Origin: Nitrosospira briensis
GTDB lineage: Bacteria > Pseudomonadota > Gammaproteobacteria > Burkholderiales > Nitrosomonadaceae
Length of the DNA stretch: 64,000 nucleotides
NCBI RefSeq assembly: GCF_900115125.1
Contig: NZ_FOVJ01000001.1
Span: 405,852-469,851 of the forward strand
Direction: 5' to 3'
This document shows positions 47,707-57,334 of this stretch, piece after piece. The first letter of the stretch is position 1; every line of letters begins with the position of its first letter. Both the position numbers and the translations under genes were made by a program. Below the pieces are notes generated by a model. That model did not search any database, was not told the origin of the DNA, and worked only from the letters and a program-made list of their open reading frames with translations.

Positions 47707-49413
47707 ATGACTTTTAAAATTTCCCGCCAGGCCTATGCGGAAATGGTCGGCCCTACTACCGGCGACCGCATCCGTCTGGCCGATACGGAACTTCTTATTG
47801 AAATCGAGAAAGATTTCACTACATATGGCGAAGAAGTCAAATTTGGCGGCGGCAAGGTGATCCGCGACGGGATGGGTCAATCACAGCGCAGTCATGCTGA
47901 TGTAATGGATACCGTAATTACCAACGCGGTCATTGTAGACCACTGGGGCATAGTCAAGGCGGATATTGGTCTAAAGGATGGCAAGATCGCGGCAATAGGC
48001 AAAGCGGGAAACCCGGATATCCAGCCTGACATCACGATGGCCATCGGCGCGGCAACCGAAATTATTGCCGGCGAAGGTTCAATTATCACGGCGGGCGGGC
48101 TCGACGTCCATATCCACTTCATCAGTCCGCAGCAGGAGGAGGACGCAATGATGAATGGGATTACCACCATGCTGGGAGGCGGGACGGGCCCGGCGGCCGG
48201 CACCTCGGCAACAACCTGTACCCCGGGCCCATGGCACATCAAGTCAATGCTGAAAGCATCGGACGGGATGGTGATGAATACAGGGTTTTTCGGCAAGGGT
48301 AATGCCAGCATGCCGGCCCCGCTGGAAGAACAGATTGTGGCCGGTGCTTGCGGGCTGAAACTGCACGAAGACTGGGGCACTACCTACGCGGCTATCGATA
48401 ATTGCCTGGATGTCGCGGATAAAAATGATATTCAGGTAGCCATCCACACCGATACCATCAATGAAGGGGGATATGTAGAAAACACGATCGCTGCGATAAA
48501 GGATCGGACGATTCATACTTTCCATACGGAGGGGGCAGGTGGCGGCCATGCACCCGACATCATGAAGGTTGTGGGTCAGGAAAATGTCTTGCCTTCATCC
48601 ACCAACCCGACGCGGCCCTACACCGTCAACACGCTGGACGAACATCTGGACATGCTGATGGTGTGCCATCATCTCGATGCCAGCATTGCGGAAGATCTTG
48701 CTTTCGCGGAATCGCGCATCCGAAAGGAGACCATCGCGGCCGAAGATATTCTGCATGACATGGGCGCCATTTCGATGATGTCGTCGGATTCGCAGGCAAT
48801 GGGCCGTATTGGCGAGGTCGTGTTGCGCACCTGGCAGACTGCCCACAAAATGAAAATACAGCGCGGTTCCCTGCAGGAAGACAGTTCGAGGAACGATAAC
48901 TTCCGGGTGAAGCGCTATATAGCCAAGTACACCATCAATCCTGCGATCACGCACGGGGTTTCCCACGCCGTTGGGTCCGTAGAGGTCGGCAAATACGCTG
49001 ATCTCGTCTTGTGGAGGCCCGCATTCTTCGGCGTCAAGCCATCCATGATCCTGAAAGGCGGAATGATCGCCGCCGCGCTGATGGGCGATCCGAATGCGTC
49101 TATCCCGACCCCGCAGCCTGTGCATTACCGGTACATGTTCGGCGGATACGGCGGAGCAATCAAAATATCCTGTTTCACTTTTACCTCGCAGGCAGCGCTG
49201 AATGCAGGACTGGTTGATAATCTGAAGCTGGACAAGAACCTGATTGCGGTCAAGAACACGCGCAATTTGCGCAAGAAGGACATGATTCATAATGGTGCGA
49301 CTCCTAAAATGGAAATTGATCCCGAAACCTATGAAGTGCGCGCCGACGGACAACTGTTGACGTGCGGAGCAGAAGATGTTTTACCGATGGCGCAGCGATA
49401 CTTTTTGTTTTGA
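47707..49413 (+). CDS. ureC: Urease alpha subunit (catalytic)
   Basis: 568 residues. Nickel-site residues are all visible: HIHF (two His), the carbamylated Lys in GLKLHEDWG, His in [11 protein letters not shown] and in [12 protein letters not shown], and the Asp near [11 protein letters not shown]. The flap has the catalytic Cys/His in MVCHHLD. The N-terminal [20 protein letters not shown] is standard. It hydrolyses urea to ammonia and carbamate. AGAGGAG precedes the start. Confidence 0.99.
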   Translation: MTFKISRQAYAEMVGPTTGDRIRLADTELLIEIEKDFTTYGEEVKFGGGKVIRDGMGQSQRSHADVMDTVITNAVIVDHWGIVKADIGLKDGKIAAIGKAGNPDIQPDITMAIGAATEIIAGEGSIITAGGLDVHIHFISPQQEEDAMMNGITTMLGGGTGPAAGTSATTCTPGPWHIKSMLKASDGMVMNTGFFGKGNASMPAPLEEQIVAGACGLKLHEDWGTTYAAIDNCLDVADKNDIQVAIHTDTINEGGYVENTIAAIKDRTIHTFHTEGAGGGHAPDIMKVVGQENVLPSSTNPTRPYTVNTLDEHLDMLMVCHHLDASIAEDLAFAESRIRKETIAAEDILHDMGAISMMSSDSQAMGRIGEVVLRTWQTAHKMKIQRGSLQEDSSRNDNFRVKRYIAKYTINPAITHGVSHAVGSVEVGKYADLVLWRPAFFGVKPSMILKGGMIAAALMGDPNASIPTPQPVHYRYMFGGYGGAIKISCFTFTSQAALNAGLVDNLKLDKNLIAVKNTRNLRKKDMIHNGATPKMEIDPETYEVRADGQLLTCGAEDVLPMAQRYFLF

Positions 49414-49421
49414 GGCCATAA

Positions 49422-49958
49422 ATGCTTACCTTGAATACCAAGATAGAACACGCGGAATCCATTTTCGCGCAGCTTGTCCTGCCTTATGAATTGCGTGAAA
49501 ACAGCCGCTTGCGCACTACGCTTGCCTCGGGAGAGGAGGTTGCAATTTTTACTGAGCGGGGTACGGTGCTGCGCAACAACGATTTGCTCAAGGGCAATGA
49601 CGGCCGGGTGATTCAAATCGTCGCGGCGAAAGAACTCACGTACCGGATTACCTGCGCTACCTCGCGAGATTTGTTGCGCTGCGCGTTTCATGTCGGTAAT
49701 CGTCATACGCAGACCCAGGTGGAAGAAGGTTTTCTGCGCATCTACCAGGACACCGTATTGAAGGAAATGCTCGAGGGCCTGGGCGCGACGGTGGTCGAAG
49801 AAAATGCGCAATTCGAGCCGGAAGCCGGCGCCTACAGCAGGGGGAGCGGCCATCATCATCATGGGAGCGACGGTCACGCTCATTCTCATGATCATGGGCC
49901 ATTGGCTCCCATTCCGGCCCATCAAAAGATTCACCGGCCCTCGGATCAGCAACGGTAG
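49422..49958 (+). CDS. ureE: Urease nickel metallochaperone UreE
   Basis: 178 residues. An N-terminal peptide-binding domain and a C-terminal metal domain with CAFHVGNRHTQTQVEEGFLRI and EGLGATVVEENAQFEPEAGAY. The tail is His-rich (SGHHHHGSDGHAHSHDHG), a nickel store like that of Klebsiella UreE. It delivers Ni to the UreD/F/G-apo-urease complex. Nine bp from ureC. Confidence 0.96.
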   Translation: MLTLNTKIEHAESIFAQLVLPYELRENSRLRTTLASGEEVAIFTERGTVLRNNDLLKGNDGRVIQIVAAKELTYRITCATSRDLLRCAFHVGNRHTQTQVEEGFLRIYQDTVLKEMLEGLGATVVEENAQFEPEAGAYSRGSGHHHHGSDGHAHSHDHGPLAPIPAHQKIHRPSDQQR

Positions 49959-49975
49959 AACATGAGGTGACAGCC

Positions 49976-50653
49976 ATGCACGCCACTTCCTTGCTACGCC
50001 TGCTGCAATTGGCGAGCCCGTCGCTTCCCATTGGCGCATATACCTATTCGCAGGGTCTGGAGTCGGCTATCGAGACAGGCATTGTCAACGATGAAAGCTC
50101 GGCCCGAGCCTGGATTATCGAATCGCTGGGTATAGTCGCCGATTTTGAAGCGCCGGTACTTTGGCGTCTGTTGAAGGCTTTTTCGGCGCGAGACTTGGCA
50201 GCCGTCACGTATTGGACGGAACGTTTCGTTGCAGCGCGCGATACCGCCGAATTCCGTGCGGAGACCATTCAAATGGGATATTCGCTCGGCAAGCTGGTGG
50301 CTGACCTGAAGATTGCGGACGATACGCTGCTGGAGATACTCGCGGACCAGCATGAAATACCGTTGCCGACAGCGTTTGCCTGTGCTGCGACGGCATTGGC
50401 TGTGCCCCATCACGAAGCTCTGCTTGGCTCGCTGTTTTCCACTATCGAAAATCAGACGCTGGCTTGCGTGAAATCGGTGCCCCTTGGGCAGGTATCTGGC
50501 CAGCGGCTTCTTTTTTCCCTGCATCCCGAAATTGAAGCGGCATCGCAACGCGCGCAGCTGCTGGCAGATGATGAGCTATCAAGCTGGGCACCGGGGTTAT
50601 CGTTATTATCAATGCAACATGAAGTTCAATACAGCAGGATCTACCGATCCTGA
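49976..50653 (+). CDS. ureF: Urease accessory protein UreF
   Basis: 225 residues from the ATG at 49976, with GAGGTGA just upstream; a GTG at 49967 sits in that site. LLRLLQLASPSLPIGAYTYSQGLE is the classical start, with WIIESLGIV, RDTAEFRAETIQMGYSLGKLV and CVKSVPLGQVSGQRLLFSL. An all-alpha protein that acts as the GTPase-activating partner of UreG in the maturation complex. Confidence 0.97.
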   Translation: MHATSLLRLLQLASPSLPIGAYTYSQGLESAIETGIVNDESSARAWIIESLGIVADFEAPVLWRLLKAFSARDLAAVTYWTERFVAARDTAEFRAETIQMGYSLGKLVADLKIADDTLLEILADQHEIPLPTAFACAATALAVPHHEALLGSLFSTIENQTLACVKSVPLGQVSGQRLLFSLHPEIEAASQRAQLLADDELSSWAPGLSLLSMQHEVQYSRIYRS

Positions 50654-50674
50654 ATTTATTCATACGGGATATCC

Positions 50675-51328
50675 ATGAAAAAATTATCAAATCCTCTACG
50701 CGTCGGAATAGGCGGGCCAGTAGGCTCGGGAAAGACCGCTTTGTGTGAAGCGCTCAGCAAGAAAATGCGCGATCGATACGATATGGCGGTTATTACGAAC
50801 GATATCTATACCAAAGAAGATATGGAAATTCTGTTGCGTGCCGATGCGCTCCCGGCTGAGCGCCTGATGGGCGTGGAAACCGGCGGTTGCCCTCACACAG
50901 CGATCCGGGAGGACGCGTCGATCAACCTGGAGGCAATTGCGCGCATGACAGCGGACTTCCCTGATCTGGATCTCATCCTGATCGAATCCGGCGGGGATAA
51001 CCTTGCATCGACTTTCAGCCCGGAACTTTCCGACCTCACCATCTATGTCATCGACGTAGCTGCCGGGGAGAAAATACCGCGGAAGGGCGGTCCTGGCATT
51101 ACACGCTCGGCGTTGCTTGTCATCAACAAGATCGACCTTGCGCCTCATGTGGGAGCGAATCTGGATGTAATGGCACGCGACGCAAAAAGAATGCGTGGTG
51201 AAAGACCATTCGTGTTTACCAATTTGCACACCGGCGAGGGCGTTGACCGCATCGTCGATTTCATTGCGAAACAAGGTCTACTGGACGAAATCAAGGCGCA
51301 AGCCGTCGACGCACGTTCCCAGGTTTAA
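50675..51328 (+). CDS. ureG: Urease accessory GTPase UreG
   Basis: 217 residues. P-loop [15 protein letters not shown], switch/metal motif [15 protein letters not shown] (CPH binds Ni), [19 protein letters not shown] and the specificity motif [11 protein letters not shown]. Its GTP hydrolysis drives nickel insertion. Last accessory gene; the urea transporter follows at 114 bp. Confidence 0.98.
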   Translation: MKKLSNPLRVGIGGPVGSGKTALCEALSKKMRDRYDMAVITNDIYTKEDMEILLRADALPAERLMGVETGGCPHTAIREDASINLEAIARMTADFPDLDLILIESGGDNLASTFSPELSDLTIYVIDVAAGEKIPRKGGPGITRSALLVINKIDLAPHVGANLDVMARDAKRMRGERPFVFTNLHTGEGVDRIVDFIAKQGLLDEIKAQAVDARSQV

Positions 51329-51442
51329 TCAGGATAGGAGAAAACTGGCTCCCGGCTACTTGCAGCAGGAAAATTCAAGAGGCCCGCTTGTGCTGCCCGG
51401 CATAAGAAAGATCGTATATAAAAAACCCAGGAGCTGAGTATC

Positions 51443-52402
51443 ATGAATTGGTCATTAACGATCGATAAAGCGCTTCCTCGGCCTCTACGCATAATTCTGC
51501 GAGGTGTCGGACAGGTATTTTTTTGCTGTAACGCGGTGACCGGATTGATTTTCCTCGTAGCGCTTTTCATCGGGAGCGTGACTGCGGGGGCTGCCGCAAC
51601 GGTGGGAGTGATAAGCAGTACCGTTGCAGCTTACCTTCTGGGGTTTTCGGAAGATGATATCGATGCGGGGTTGTACGGCTTTAATGGCACCTTGGTAGGC
51701 CCCTGCCTGTTTCTGTTCCTGGAGCATTCTCCTCAACTCTGGCTTTATGTCGTGCTTGCTTCGATATTGTCGAGCATTGTGCTGGCCGCCCTGATGCGAA
51801 TTCTTCACCCTTATAATGTTCCTGCTTCGACATCTCCGTTTGTCCTGACCTGCTGGATGTTTCTGGTTGCAGTGTATGCGTTCGACAGCTTTACGCGGGG
51901 TCCGATTTTGCCGCCGCCCGGTATTCCCACGGTGGTGACGGGTGTTGGAGCGATTCCAGCCGAGGTATGGTTCACGGCGCTGACCAAAGGCATTGGCGAG
52001 GTAATGTTTGCCGATAGCGTCGTGGTCGGCATTCTGTTTTTAACCGGTATCGCGATTGTTTCATGGCGGGGTGCGCTGATGGCGCTCTCCGGCGCGTTTG
52101 TTGGCGTTATCGTACCCATGCTTTTCGGGGCAAACCAGAACTTGATCGAAATGGGACTTTATGCATTCAATCCAGTTTTGACAATGATGGCGTTGGGCTG
52201 GGTCTTTCTCAAACCTTCCGGCAAAAGCGCTGTATTGGCTATCTTGGCTGGCATTTTAACCGTGGTGTGTCAGGCTGGTCTGGCAAGTTTTCTCACACCT
52301 ATAGGCTTGCCAACCCTTACATTCCCGTTTGTTCTGGTAATGTGGATGTTCCTGTTCGCGGCGGGGAAATCAAAATATTGGTCAGGTCCTGCCGCCAAAT
52401 GA
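51443..52402 (+). CDS. Urea transporter (UT family)
   Basis: 319 residues, ten hydrophobic segments in two homologous halves. The half signatures are LYGFNGTLVGPCLFLFL (first) and LYAFNPVLTMMALGWVFLKPSG (second), as in bacterial Yut/UT-B channels. LRGVGQVFFCCNAVTGLIFL near the start is also typical. It lets urea cross the inner membrane down its gradient. AGGAG lies 10 nt before the ATG. Position right after ureG supports function with urease. Confidence 0.94.
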   Translation: MNWSLTIDKALPRPLRIILRGVGQVFFCCNAVTGLIFLVALFIGSVTAGAAATVGVISSTVAAYLLGFSEDDIDAGLYGFNGTLVGPCLFLFLEHSPQLWLYVVLASILSSIVLAALMRILHPYNVPASTSPFVLTCWMFLVAVYAFDSFTRGPILPPPGIPTVVTGVGAIPAEVWFTALTKGIGEVMFADSVVVGILFLTGIAIVSWRGALMALSGAFVGVIVPMLFGANQNLIEMGLYAFNPVLTMMALGWVFLKPSGKSAVLAILAGILTVVCQAGLASFLTPIGLPTLTFPFVLVMWMFLFAAGKSKYWSGPAAK

Positions 52403-52509
52403 AAGCAAGCCGACGGCATGGATAAGTTCCCCATGCGACCAGTGGCGTGATTTTAATAGACAGTGGAGATCCGGCACGGCGCAATATTAAGGAATTTGAT
52501 GTGCGGTGG

Positions 52510-53258
52510 TCAGGCCACCAGTGTAACCTCTCCCGTTTTCAGGCTGTAAACGCCACCCACCACGAGAATTTTCCTCTCTTCGACTAGCTTGCTCAAAATC
52601 GGCGGTTGTTTTCGCAGCTTGTCTACATTGCGAATGACGTTCATTCTAACCACATTCTCGAAACGTTCGCCCGGCAGTGTTTTCGCAGCCCTGACCGCCG
52701 GGGCCAGTGCACTTGCCATTGATTGAATGTGACCCGGAAATTGCCTGTTTTTATCCACTGCATCGATAGCGGCCCCGACCGCTCCACAACTTTCATGGCC
52801 GAGCGCCATGATCAATGGCGTATGCAACACCGCAGCGGCATACTCAAGGGTGGCCACACAGTCGGTGGTTAAATAATTGACGGCCACGCGAGCTACAAAT
52901 AGATCGCCACGCTGCTCGTCGAAGCAGAATTCGGGACTTACCCTTGAATCGGACAACTTAGGATGCTCGCATAAGGATTCTAACCGGTAACCAGGGCGCC
53001 CCGCTCGTCGCTAAAATCCAGAAGTGTCGACTGACCGGCCACGTAGCGCGCATTGCCTGCCATCAACCGTTCCAAGGCGGCATCAGCCGTCACTACATTT
53101 TCCGGCAGGGGCGGCGCTTTTGCTTCGATGGCGGATGCCGCTCTTCCTGTTGTTGCGGCAAACCCGAGACCGAGAGCGGAAGCGGCAGCCAGTTTCAGGA
53201 AAAGGCGCTTGCCCGGGTTTTCTTCGGAATCCCTGTTTTTCTTGTTTGTGCCGCACAT
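52510..53258 (-). pseudogene. Beta-class carbonic anhydrase, broken by stop and frameshift
   Basis: The 5' part (53258-52980) encodes a signal-like N-terminus (KRLFLKLAAASALGLGFAATTG) and the start of a beta carbonic anhydrase, RLMAGNARYVAGQ...ERGALVTG, ending at a TAG (52980-52982) where relatives have Gln of GQNP. Reading through gives NPYASILSC; then one base is missing near 52957, after which the other frame continues as SDSRVSPEFCFDEQRGDLFVARVA and ALGHESCGAVGAA to LKTGEVTLVA. All the Zn and dyad residues (C..D.R and H..C) are present across the two frames, so the inactivation is recent. It lies between the urea transporter and nikR. Confidence 0.85.
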
Positions 53259-53288
53259 ATTGAAAGCTGCCTTGCCTGAATCGGATAA

Positions 53289-53750
53289 TCAGGTAAGCGG
53301 ATTGCTATGAGAATGCGGAAAAGAGGTGGTTGAATGTTGCTCTTGCCTGATCTCTACCGGTACCATGTGCAAGCTGCCATGGCGGACACCGCGAGTCGCC
53401 ATGACGAGATTGGCAAAGTCTTTAACACTCTTGATCGTGCCGCGCAGGATAACTACCTCAAGGCAGTTGTCATGATCCATATGCACATGCATACTGGATA
53501 AAGTAAGCTCGTGATGGTCATGCTGCACCGAAGTAACGCGAGTTGCCAGGTCGCTTTCATGATGATTGTAAATATAGCTGAGCGTCGCGACGCAATGGCC
53601 GGACTCCTCTTTTTCCAAACGGGAGGCTTCCAGTTGCTCTCGTATCAAGTCGCGCATTGCTTCGGAACGATTGGTATAGCCACGTGCGTGTATAAACGCA
53701 TCGAACTGATCGGAAAGCTGATTATCAAGTGAAATGGTAAGGCGTTCCAA
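53289..53750 (-). CDS. nikR: Nickel-responsive regulator NikR
   Basis: 153 residues from a TTG at 53750, which has AGAGGGAAA just upstream and gives the normal NikR start LERLTISLDNQLSDQFDAFI. A longer frame to 53804 adds an atypical leader. The ribbon-helix-helix (about 1-45) is followed by an ACT-like nickel domain. His77, His88, His90 and Cys96 (in SVQHDHH and SSMHVHMDHDNCLEV) match the four high-affinity Ni ligands of E. coli NikR (His76, His87, His89, Cys95). The His-rich C-terminus (HSTTSFPHSHSN) is extra. It lies downstream of the TonB receptor on the same strand; candidate operators are at 56121 and 56198. Confidence 0.93.
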   Translation of the reverse strand: MERLTISLDNQLSDQFDAFIHARGYTNRSEAMRDLIREQLEASRLEKEESGHCVATLSYIYNHHESDLATRVTSVQHDHHELTLSSMHVHMDHDNCLEVVILRGTIKSVKDFANLVMATRGVRHGSLHMVPVEIRQEQHSTTSFPHSHSNPLT

Positions 53751-53912
53751 GATTTCCCTCTCAGGAAGAAGACGTTGGATTAATAGCTTACCACAAGCTG
53801 ACACGAGCTATCACAAGGATGGGGATGGCAATTGTGAGCGCTTTATTGCAATTGCCACTCAAAATCACCATTCAAGGCAGTTGAAGATTGACTTTACGAA
53901 AGTTGCCGAAGA

Positions 53913-56057
53913 TCAAAAATTCCCTGTGAGGCTGACGCGGAACGAACGAGATTCGATAGGATGGAAGTGTCTGTCCGGCACGCCGGAGGCCGGTTCTCCC
54001 GGTAGTCTCGACGTATAGAAATAGTCGATTGCATGGGCCTTTGTACCTAGCAGGTTGAAGCCCTGCAGTGCTACGCGAAACTTCTTGCTTAGCTTGAAGC
54101 CAATCTGACCATTAAGGGTCATCGTGTTATCCGACTGCTGGCTATTATCTTCCACCAGCGCCCGTTTTCCGAAATAGCGGAATTGCATGCTGCCGAAGAA
54201 AGGGCCGAGATTATCCACTGCGATACTTGCTTTTCCCACACCCTGAATTGCGCCGGGGATGTGATTACCTGCCGGGTCCCAGCCGGTGAAGCGCGCTTTG
54301 GCCAGCGCGTAATCCAGGTCTACGGTCAGCCAGTGATTCGGCATATAAAAAGCTGATACTTCGAACCCTTCGCGTTTGCTCGGCCGGCTTGCTTCGGTAG
54401 TGCCCGCATCCCCGACGAATAACAGTTCAGAGGCAAGATCCAGCCGGAAAAATGTAAGCGATGCCTGCAGCCCGGGAAGGATCGCTGTTCGCAGCCCTGC
54501 TTCATATCCGGTAGAGCGGACGAGAGGATTGACTCTGCTTATCGCTTCGCCGGACTTAGGGTCTACGGTGGCCGTGGCGCCGCGAGCGTCATTGCTGTGA
54601 AAGCCGCTGCCGTAGTTGAAGTAGTATTCCGTCTTGGCCCACGGCCCGAAGATCAGGCTCAGCTTGGGATTGGTTATGCTGTCATATTGTTCGCCGGAGT
54701 TGAGGCTATTGTCACTGTGGACATCGAACCAGTAAAAATCGCTGCGCACTCCAGCCACGCTCCGGAATTTGTCCATCCACTGGACGCTATTCTGATAATA
54801 AAGCCCCATGCTGTTTTCGAGCACATGGTCTTTGCGAGTGGTGAATAGGCTCTGCCGTTGCCTGGTATGCAACAGGCCATTATCGATCACGTCATTCTGG
54901 AATTGCGCACCCACCGTATTTTCAAACGCGAAACCGCCAAGGTTATTCACCCAGGCGTGGCTTAGATTCAATGCCGATTGGAACCGCTTGTCGACCTGTG
55001 AAAATTGATCGCCGTTGACAGGGTCGTCCAGAAAGTATGTGAAGTTTGAAAACAGGGCAAGGTTGCTATGGATGGTATAGAGATTGATTCTGGTAATCCC
55101 GAGCTTACTCTTGTGCTGCAATGCGCTAGACAGGCTGAAACGATGTGATTCACCCCCATCGCTGGGGTCGATGCTGCCAAGAGGTGAAATCGAACCGGCT
55201 TGGACAGCGCGTTGGGGAATCTGGTCCGTGGCGTTCCAGTTGGCTCCGTAACCCATCGCGGTGATATTGAAGCGGGTGTCTCCGTAACTCTGGCTATACC
55301 GTAACACCGCGTTGAATTTCCTGTAATTTTCCTTCCTGAGCCACGGTCCATCCTTTGTATTTAACTCAAAGGCATAGAGGATAGTGCCTCCGCCTGCCCC
55401 GTGAGAGTTTGCGGCCAGTCCCCGCATGAATCCCTGGTTGCCTACACTGAAATTCGCGATCCCCGCGGGCAATTTATTGACGTAGCCAATATCGACCGCG
55501 CCGGCTGATGAGAAGTCACCTTGATCCGCATAATAAGGGCCCTTCCGATATTGGAGAGAGGAAGCGAGCTCGGGTATCAGAAAATTGAGGTCGGAATAAC
55601 CCTGCCCATGTCCGTGGCTGCGCTGGTTAACAAGCATGCCCTCCACGGATATTCTGAGGTCCGTGCCGTGATCAAGATTGAAGCCGCGCGCGAAATACTG
55701 ATTGGCCTTGCCCTCTCCGCTGTGCTGCGTGACGATCAAGCCCGGTACACTTTCGAGCAATTCTCCCGGGCGGTAAACCGTGCGCTGGTCTATCTGTTGT
55801 TTGAGAACAGTCCCCTGATTCGCCGATTCGGCGGCTCCGATCAAATTATGATTATTGCCCTTGGCTTTTACCACCACCTCCTGAAGCGTCGGTACTCCTG
55901 CTGCATTAAGCGATGGTCCGATTCCCGTCAATACCAATGCGATACTGATGACGAGTGACGGGCGCGGCATTCGTGATGCTCGGGCGGCTGAAGCAGCAAA
56001 ACCCCCGCGTTTTAATGCGGGCCTGTGGTCCGGTAGCAATGCGGCGAGTCGTTCCAT
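53913..56057 (-). CDS. TonB-dependent outer-membrane receptor (candidate nickel/metallophore)
   Basis: 714 residues from 56057; a start at 55970 (MPRPSLVISIALVL) would give a shorter leader. After the signal the plug domain (about 60-190) shows VPTLQEVVVKAKG (TonB-box-like), RPGELLESVPGLIVTQHSG, YFARGFNLDHGTDLRISVEGM and SLQYRKGPYYADQGDFSSAG. A 22-strand barrel follows, ending HFHPIESRSFRVSLTGNF with terminal Phe. Substrate cannot be read from sequence. Adjacent nikR and the NikR-like operators upstream point to nickel. It is divergent from the ABC importer. Confidence 0.9.
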   Translation of the reverse strand: MERLAALLPDHRPALKRGGFAASAARASRMPRPSLVISIALVLTGIGPSLNAAGVPTLQEVVVKAKGNNHNLIGAAESANQGTVLKQQIDQRTVYRPGELLESVPGLIVTQHSGEGKANQYFARGFNLDHGTDLRISVEGMLVNQRSHGHGQGYSDLNFLIPELASSLQYRKGPYYADQGDFSSAGAVDIGYVNKLPAGIANFSVGNQGFMRGLAANSHGAGGGTILYAFELNTKDGPWLRKENYRKFNAVLRYSQSYGDTRFNITAMGYGANWNATDQIPQRAVQAGSISPLGSIDPSDGGESHRFSLSSALQHKSKLGITRINLYTIHSNLALFSNFTYFLDDPVNGDQFSQVDKRFQSALNLSHAWVNNLGGFAFENTVGAQFQNDVIDNGLLHTRQRQSLFTTRKDHVLENSMGLYYQNSVQWMDKFRSVAGVRSDFYWFDVHSDNSLNSGEQYDSITNPKLSLIFGPWAKTEYYFNYGSGFHSNDARGATATVDPKSGEAISRVNPLVRSTGYEAGLRTAILPGLQASLTFFRLDLASELLFVGDAGTTEASRPSKREGFEVSAFYMPNHWLTVDLDYALAKARFTGWDPAGNHIPGAIQGVGKASIAVDNLGPFFGSMQFRYFGKRALVEDNSQQSDNTMTLNGQIGFKLSKKFRVALQGFNLLGTKAHAIDYFYTSRLPGEPASGVPDRHFHPIESRSFRVSLTGNF

Positions 56058-56120
56058 CCTTTGGCCCTGGTTATAAAATATCCTTAGGGAACCAAGGCCA
56101 CGCTACTCAATTTCTGTATA

Positions 56121-56147
56121 GTATGAGATATTTCCAATTCGTCATAC
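56121..56147. promoter_or_regulatory. NikR-like operator 1, GTATGA-N15-TCATAC
   Basis: Inverted repeat GTATGA (56121-56126) and TCATAC (56142-56147), extending to 7 bp as AGTATGA/TCATACT, with a 15-nt spacer. The E. coli NikR operator is GTATGA-N16-TCATAC. It lies 63 bp upstream of the TonB-receptor start and overlaps a TATAGT that could be a -10 element of the divergent promoter. Confidence 0.7.
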
Positions 56148-56195
56148 TCATTGCCGAAACAAGCAGGATGGGAATAGCTTGATACTCTCAAGGTG

Positions 56196-56226
56196 ATGTA
56201 TGAAGATAAGTAAATTCTTCATACAT
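56196..56226. promoter_or_regulatory. NikR-like operator 2, GTATGA-N15-TCATAC
   Basis: GTATGA (56198-56203) and TCATAC (56219-56224) with the same 15-nt spacer as site 1. Here the arms pair perfectly over 11 bp (ATGTATGAAGA and TCTTCATACAT). Site-to-site distance is 77 bp. It is 120 bp upstream of the ABC substrate-binding protein start. Confidence 0.72.
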
Positions 56227-56346
56227 TTTATAATATCTTTGCTGCCTCAAGGTGAACTGATGCAAAGCTATCGTCAACTAATCGCGAGGTAAAGGGTTCC
56301 CAGCTTGCAAGTCGAACCTCATATGGACCCCCACCTATAGAAAACC

Positions 56347-57318
56347 ATGAAAGCTGTCCGGCCTCCCATCCTGTTCTTATTGCTTCTGCTGGCTTTGCCA
56401 TTGCCCGGCGTTGCCCATTCCGCAGACTCCCCTAGAAAGATAATCATTGTCACCACGGTCGCCCCTATTACCAATATTGTCCAGAATGTCGGCGCAGGGC
56501 TGGCTAAGGTGATCGGAATCGTTCCGGACGGGACCGATTCCCACACCTTTGAGCCCGTCCCTGCGGATGCGAAGATACTGGGAGCCGCGGACATGATTAT
56601 CGTAAATGGCCTTGATCTTGAACTGCCTACGGTGAAGCTGGCGGAAAAGGTCAAAAAAGCCACAACAGTTATTTTGCGGCTTGGCGATCGCACACTGCGC
56701 AAGGAAGACTGGCGCTATGATTTCAGCTTTCCACGGGAGCAGGGGCATCCCAATCCGCACTTATGGCCCAATATTGCATTGGCCATCCGATACGCGGAAA
56801 TCGTTCGGGACGACCTCGTTGCTTTCGATCCCACGCGGCGCAAAGGCTATATCGCAAATGCGGAAACTTATATAGCCAAGCTAAGAAAGTTGGATGACGC
56901 CATCTTTGATTGCGTCAAAACCATCCCACCGACGAACCGCAAACTGGTCACCTACCACGACTCCTTCGCCTATTTCGCTCCGCGCTATGGCATGAAGGTC
57001 ATCGCAGCTATTCAGCCATCTGATTTTTCCGAGCCTGGTCCGCAAGAGGTAATCCGCGTCATCAAGCAGATAAAGCGGGAAAAGGTGCCTGCCGTTTTTG
57101 GTTCGGAAGTTTTTCCCAGCAAGGTCATGGAACAAATCGCGCGTGAAACCAGCGTCAAATTCATAGATCAGCTTTCGGATGACGAATTGCCCGCTCCGCC
57201 CAACAACTCTTTTATCGGCATGATGGCGAACAATGTTGCGCTGATGACCGAGGCGCTCGGTGGGAAGCCGCGTTGCATGGCAGGCATCGACACAAGCAAT
57301 GCCGTACCTGGAATTTGA
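56347..57318 (+). CDS. Metal ABC transporter substrate-binding protein (ZnuA/TroA family)
   Basis: 323 residues. A signal peptide (about 1-25, ending VAHSAD) is followed by the cluster A-I binding-protein fold: two lobes joined by a long helix. Metal-ligand segments: DGTDSHTFEPVPADA (first His), QGHPNPHLWPNIA (second His), TYHDSFAYFAPRYG and VFGSEVFPSK (His/Glu) and the DDELPAPPNNSF region (Asp). The His-rich loop characteristic of ZnuA is missing, so zinc is not assured; Mn, Fe or Ni are alternatives. First gene of a three-gene importer operon; the ATPase start is 16 bp downstream. Confidence 0.9.
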   Translation: MKAVRPPILFLLLLLALPLPGVAHSADSPRKIIIVTTVAPITNIVQNVGAGLAKVIGIVPDGTDSHTFEPVPADAKILGAADMIIVNGLDLELPTVKLAEKVKKATTVILRLGDRTLRKEDWRYDFSFPREQGHPNPHLWPNIALAIRYAEIVRDDLVAFDPTRRKGYIANAETYIAKLRKLDDAIFDCVKTIPPTNRKLVTYHDSFAYFAPRYGMKVIAAIQPSDFSEPGPQEVIRVIKQIKREKVPAVFGSEVFPSKVMEQIARETSVKFIDQLSDDELPAPPNNSFIGMMANNVALMTEALGGKPRCMAGIDTSNAVPGI

Positions 57319-57334
57319 AGGCAGGACGGAGAGG

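Noticed and set aside
48595-49353. 252-codon open frame on the minus strand
   Set aside because: Antisense to ureC and without recognisable motifs.
49329-50039. 236-codon minus-strand frame over ureE and ureF
   Set aside because: Antisense shadow; both plus-strand genes are canonical and overlap its whole length.
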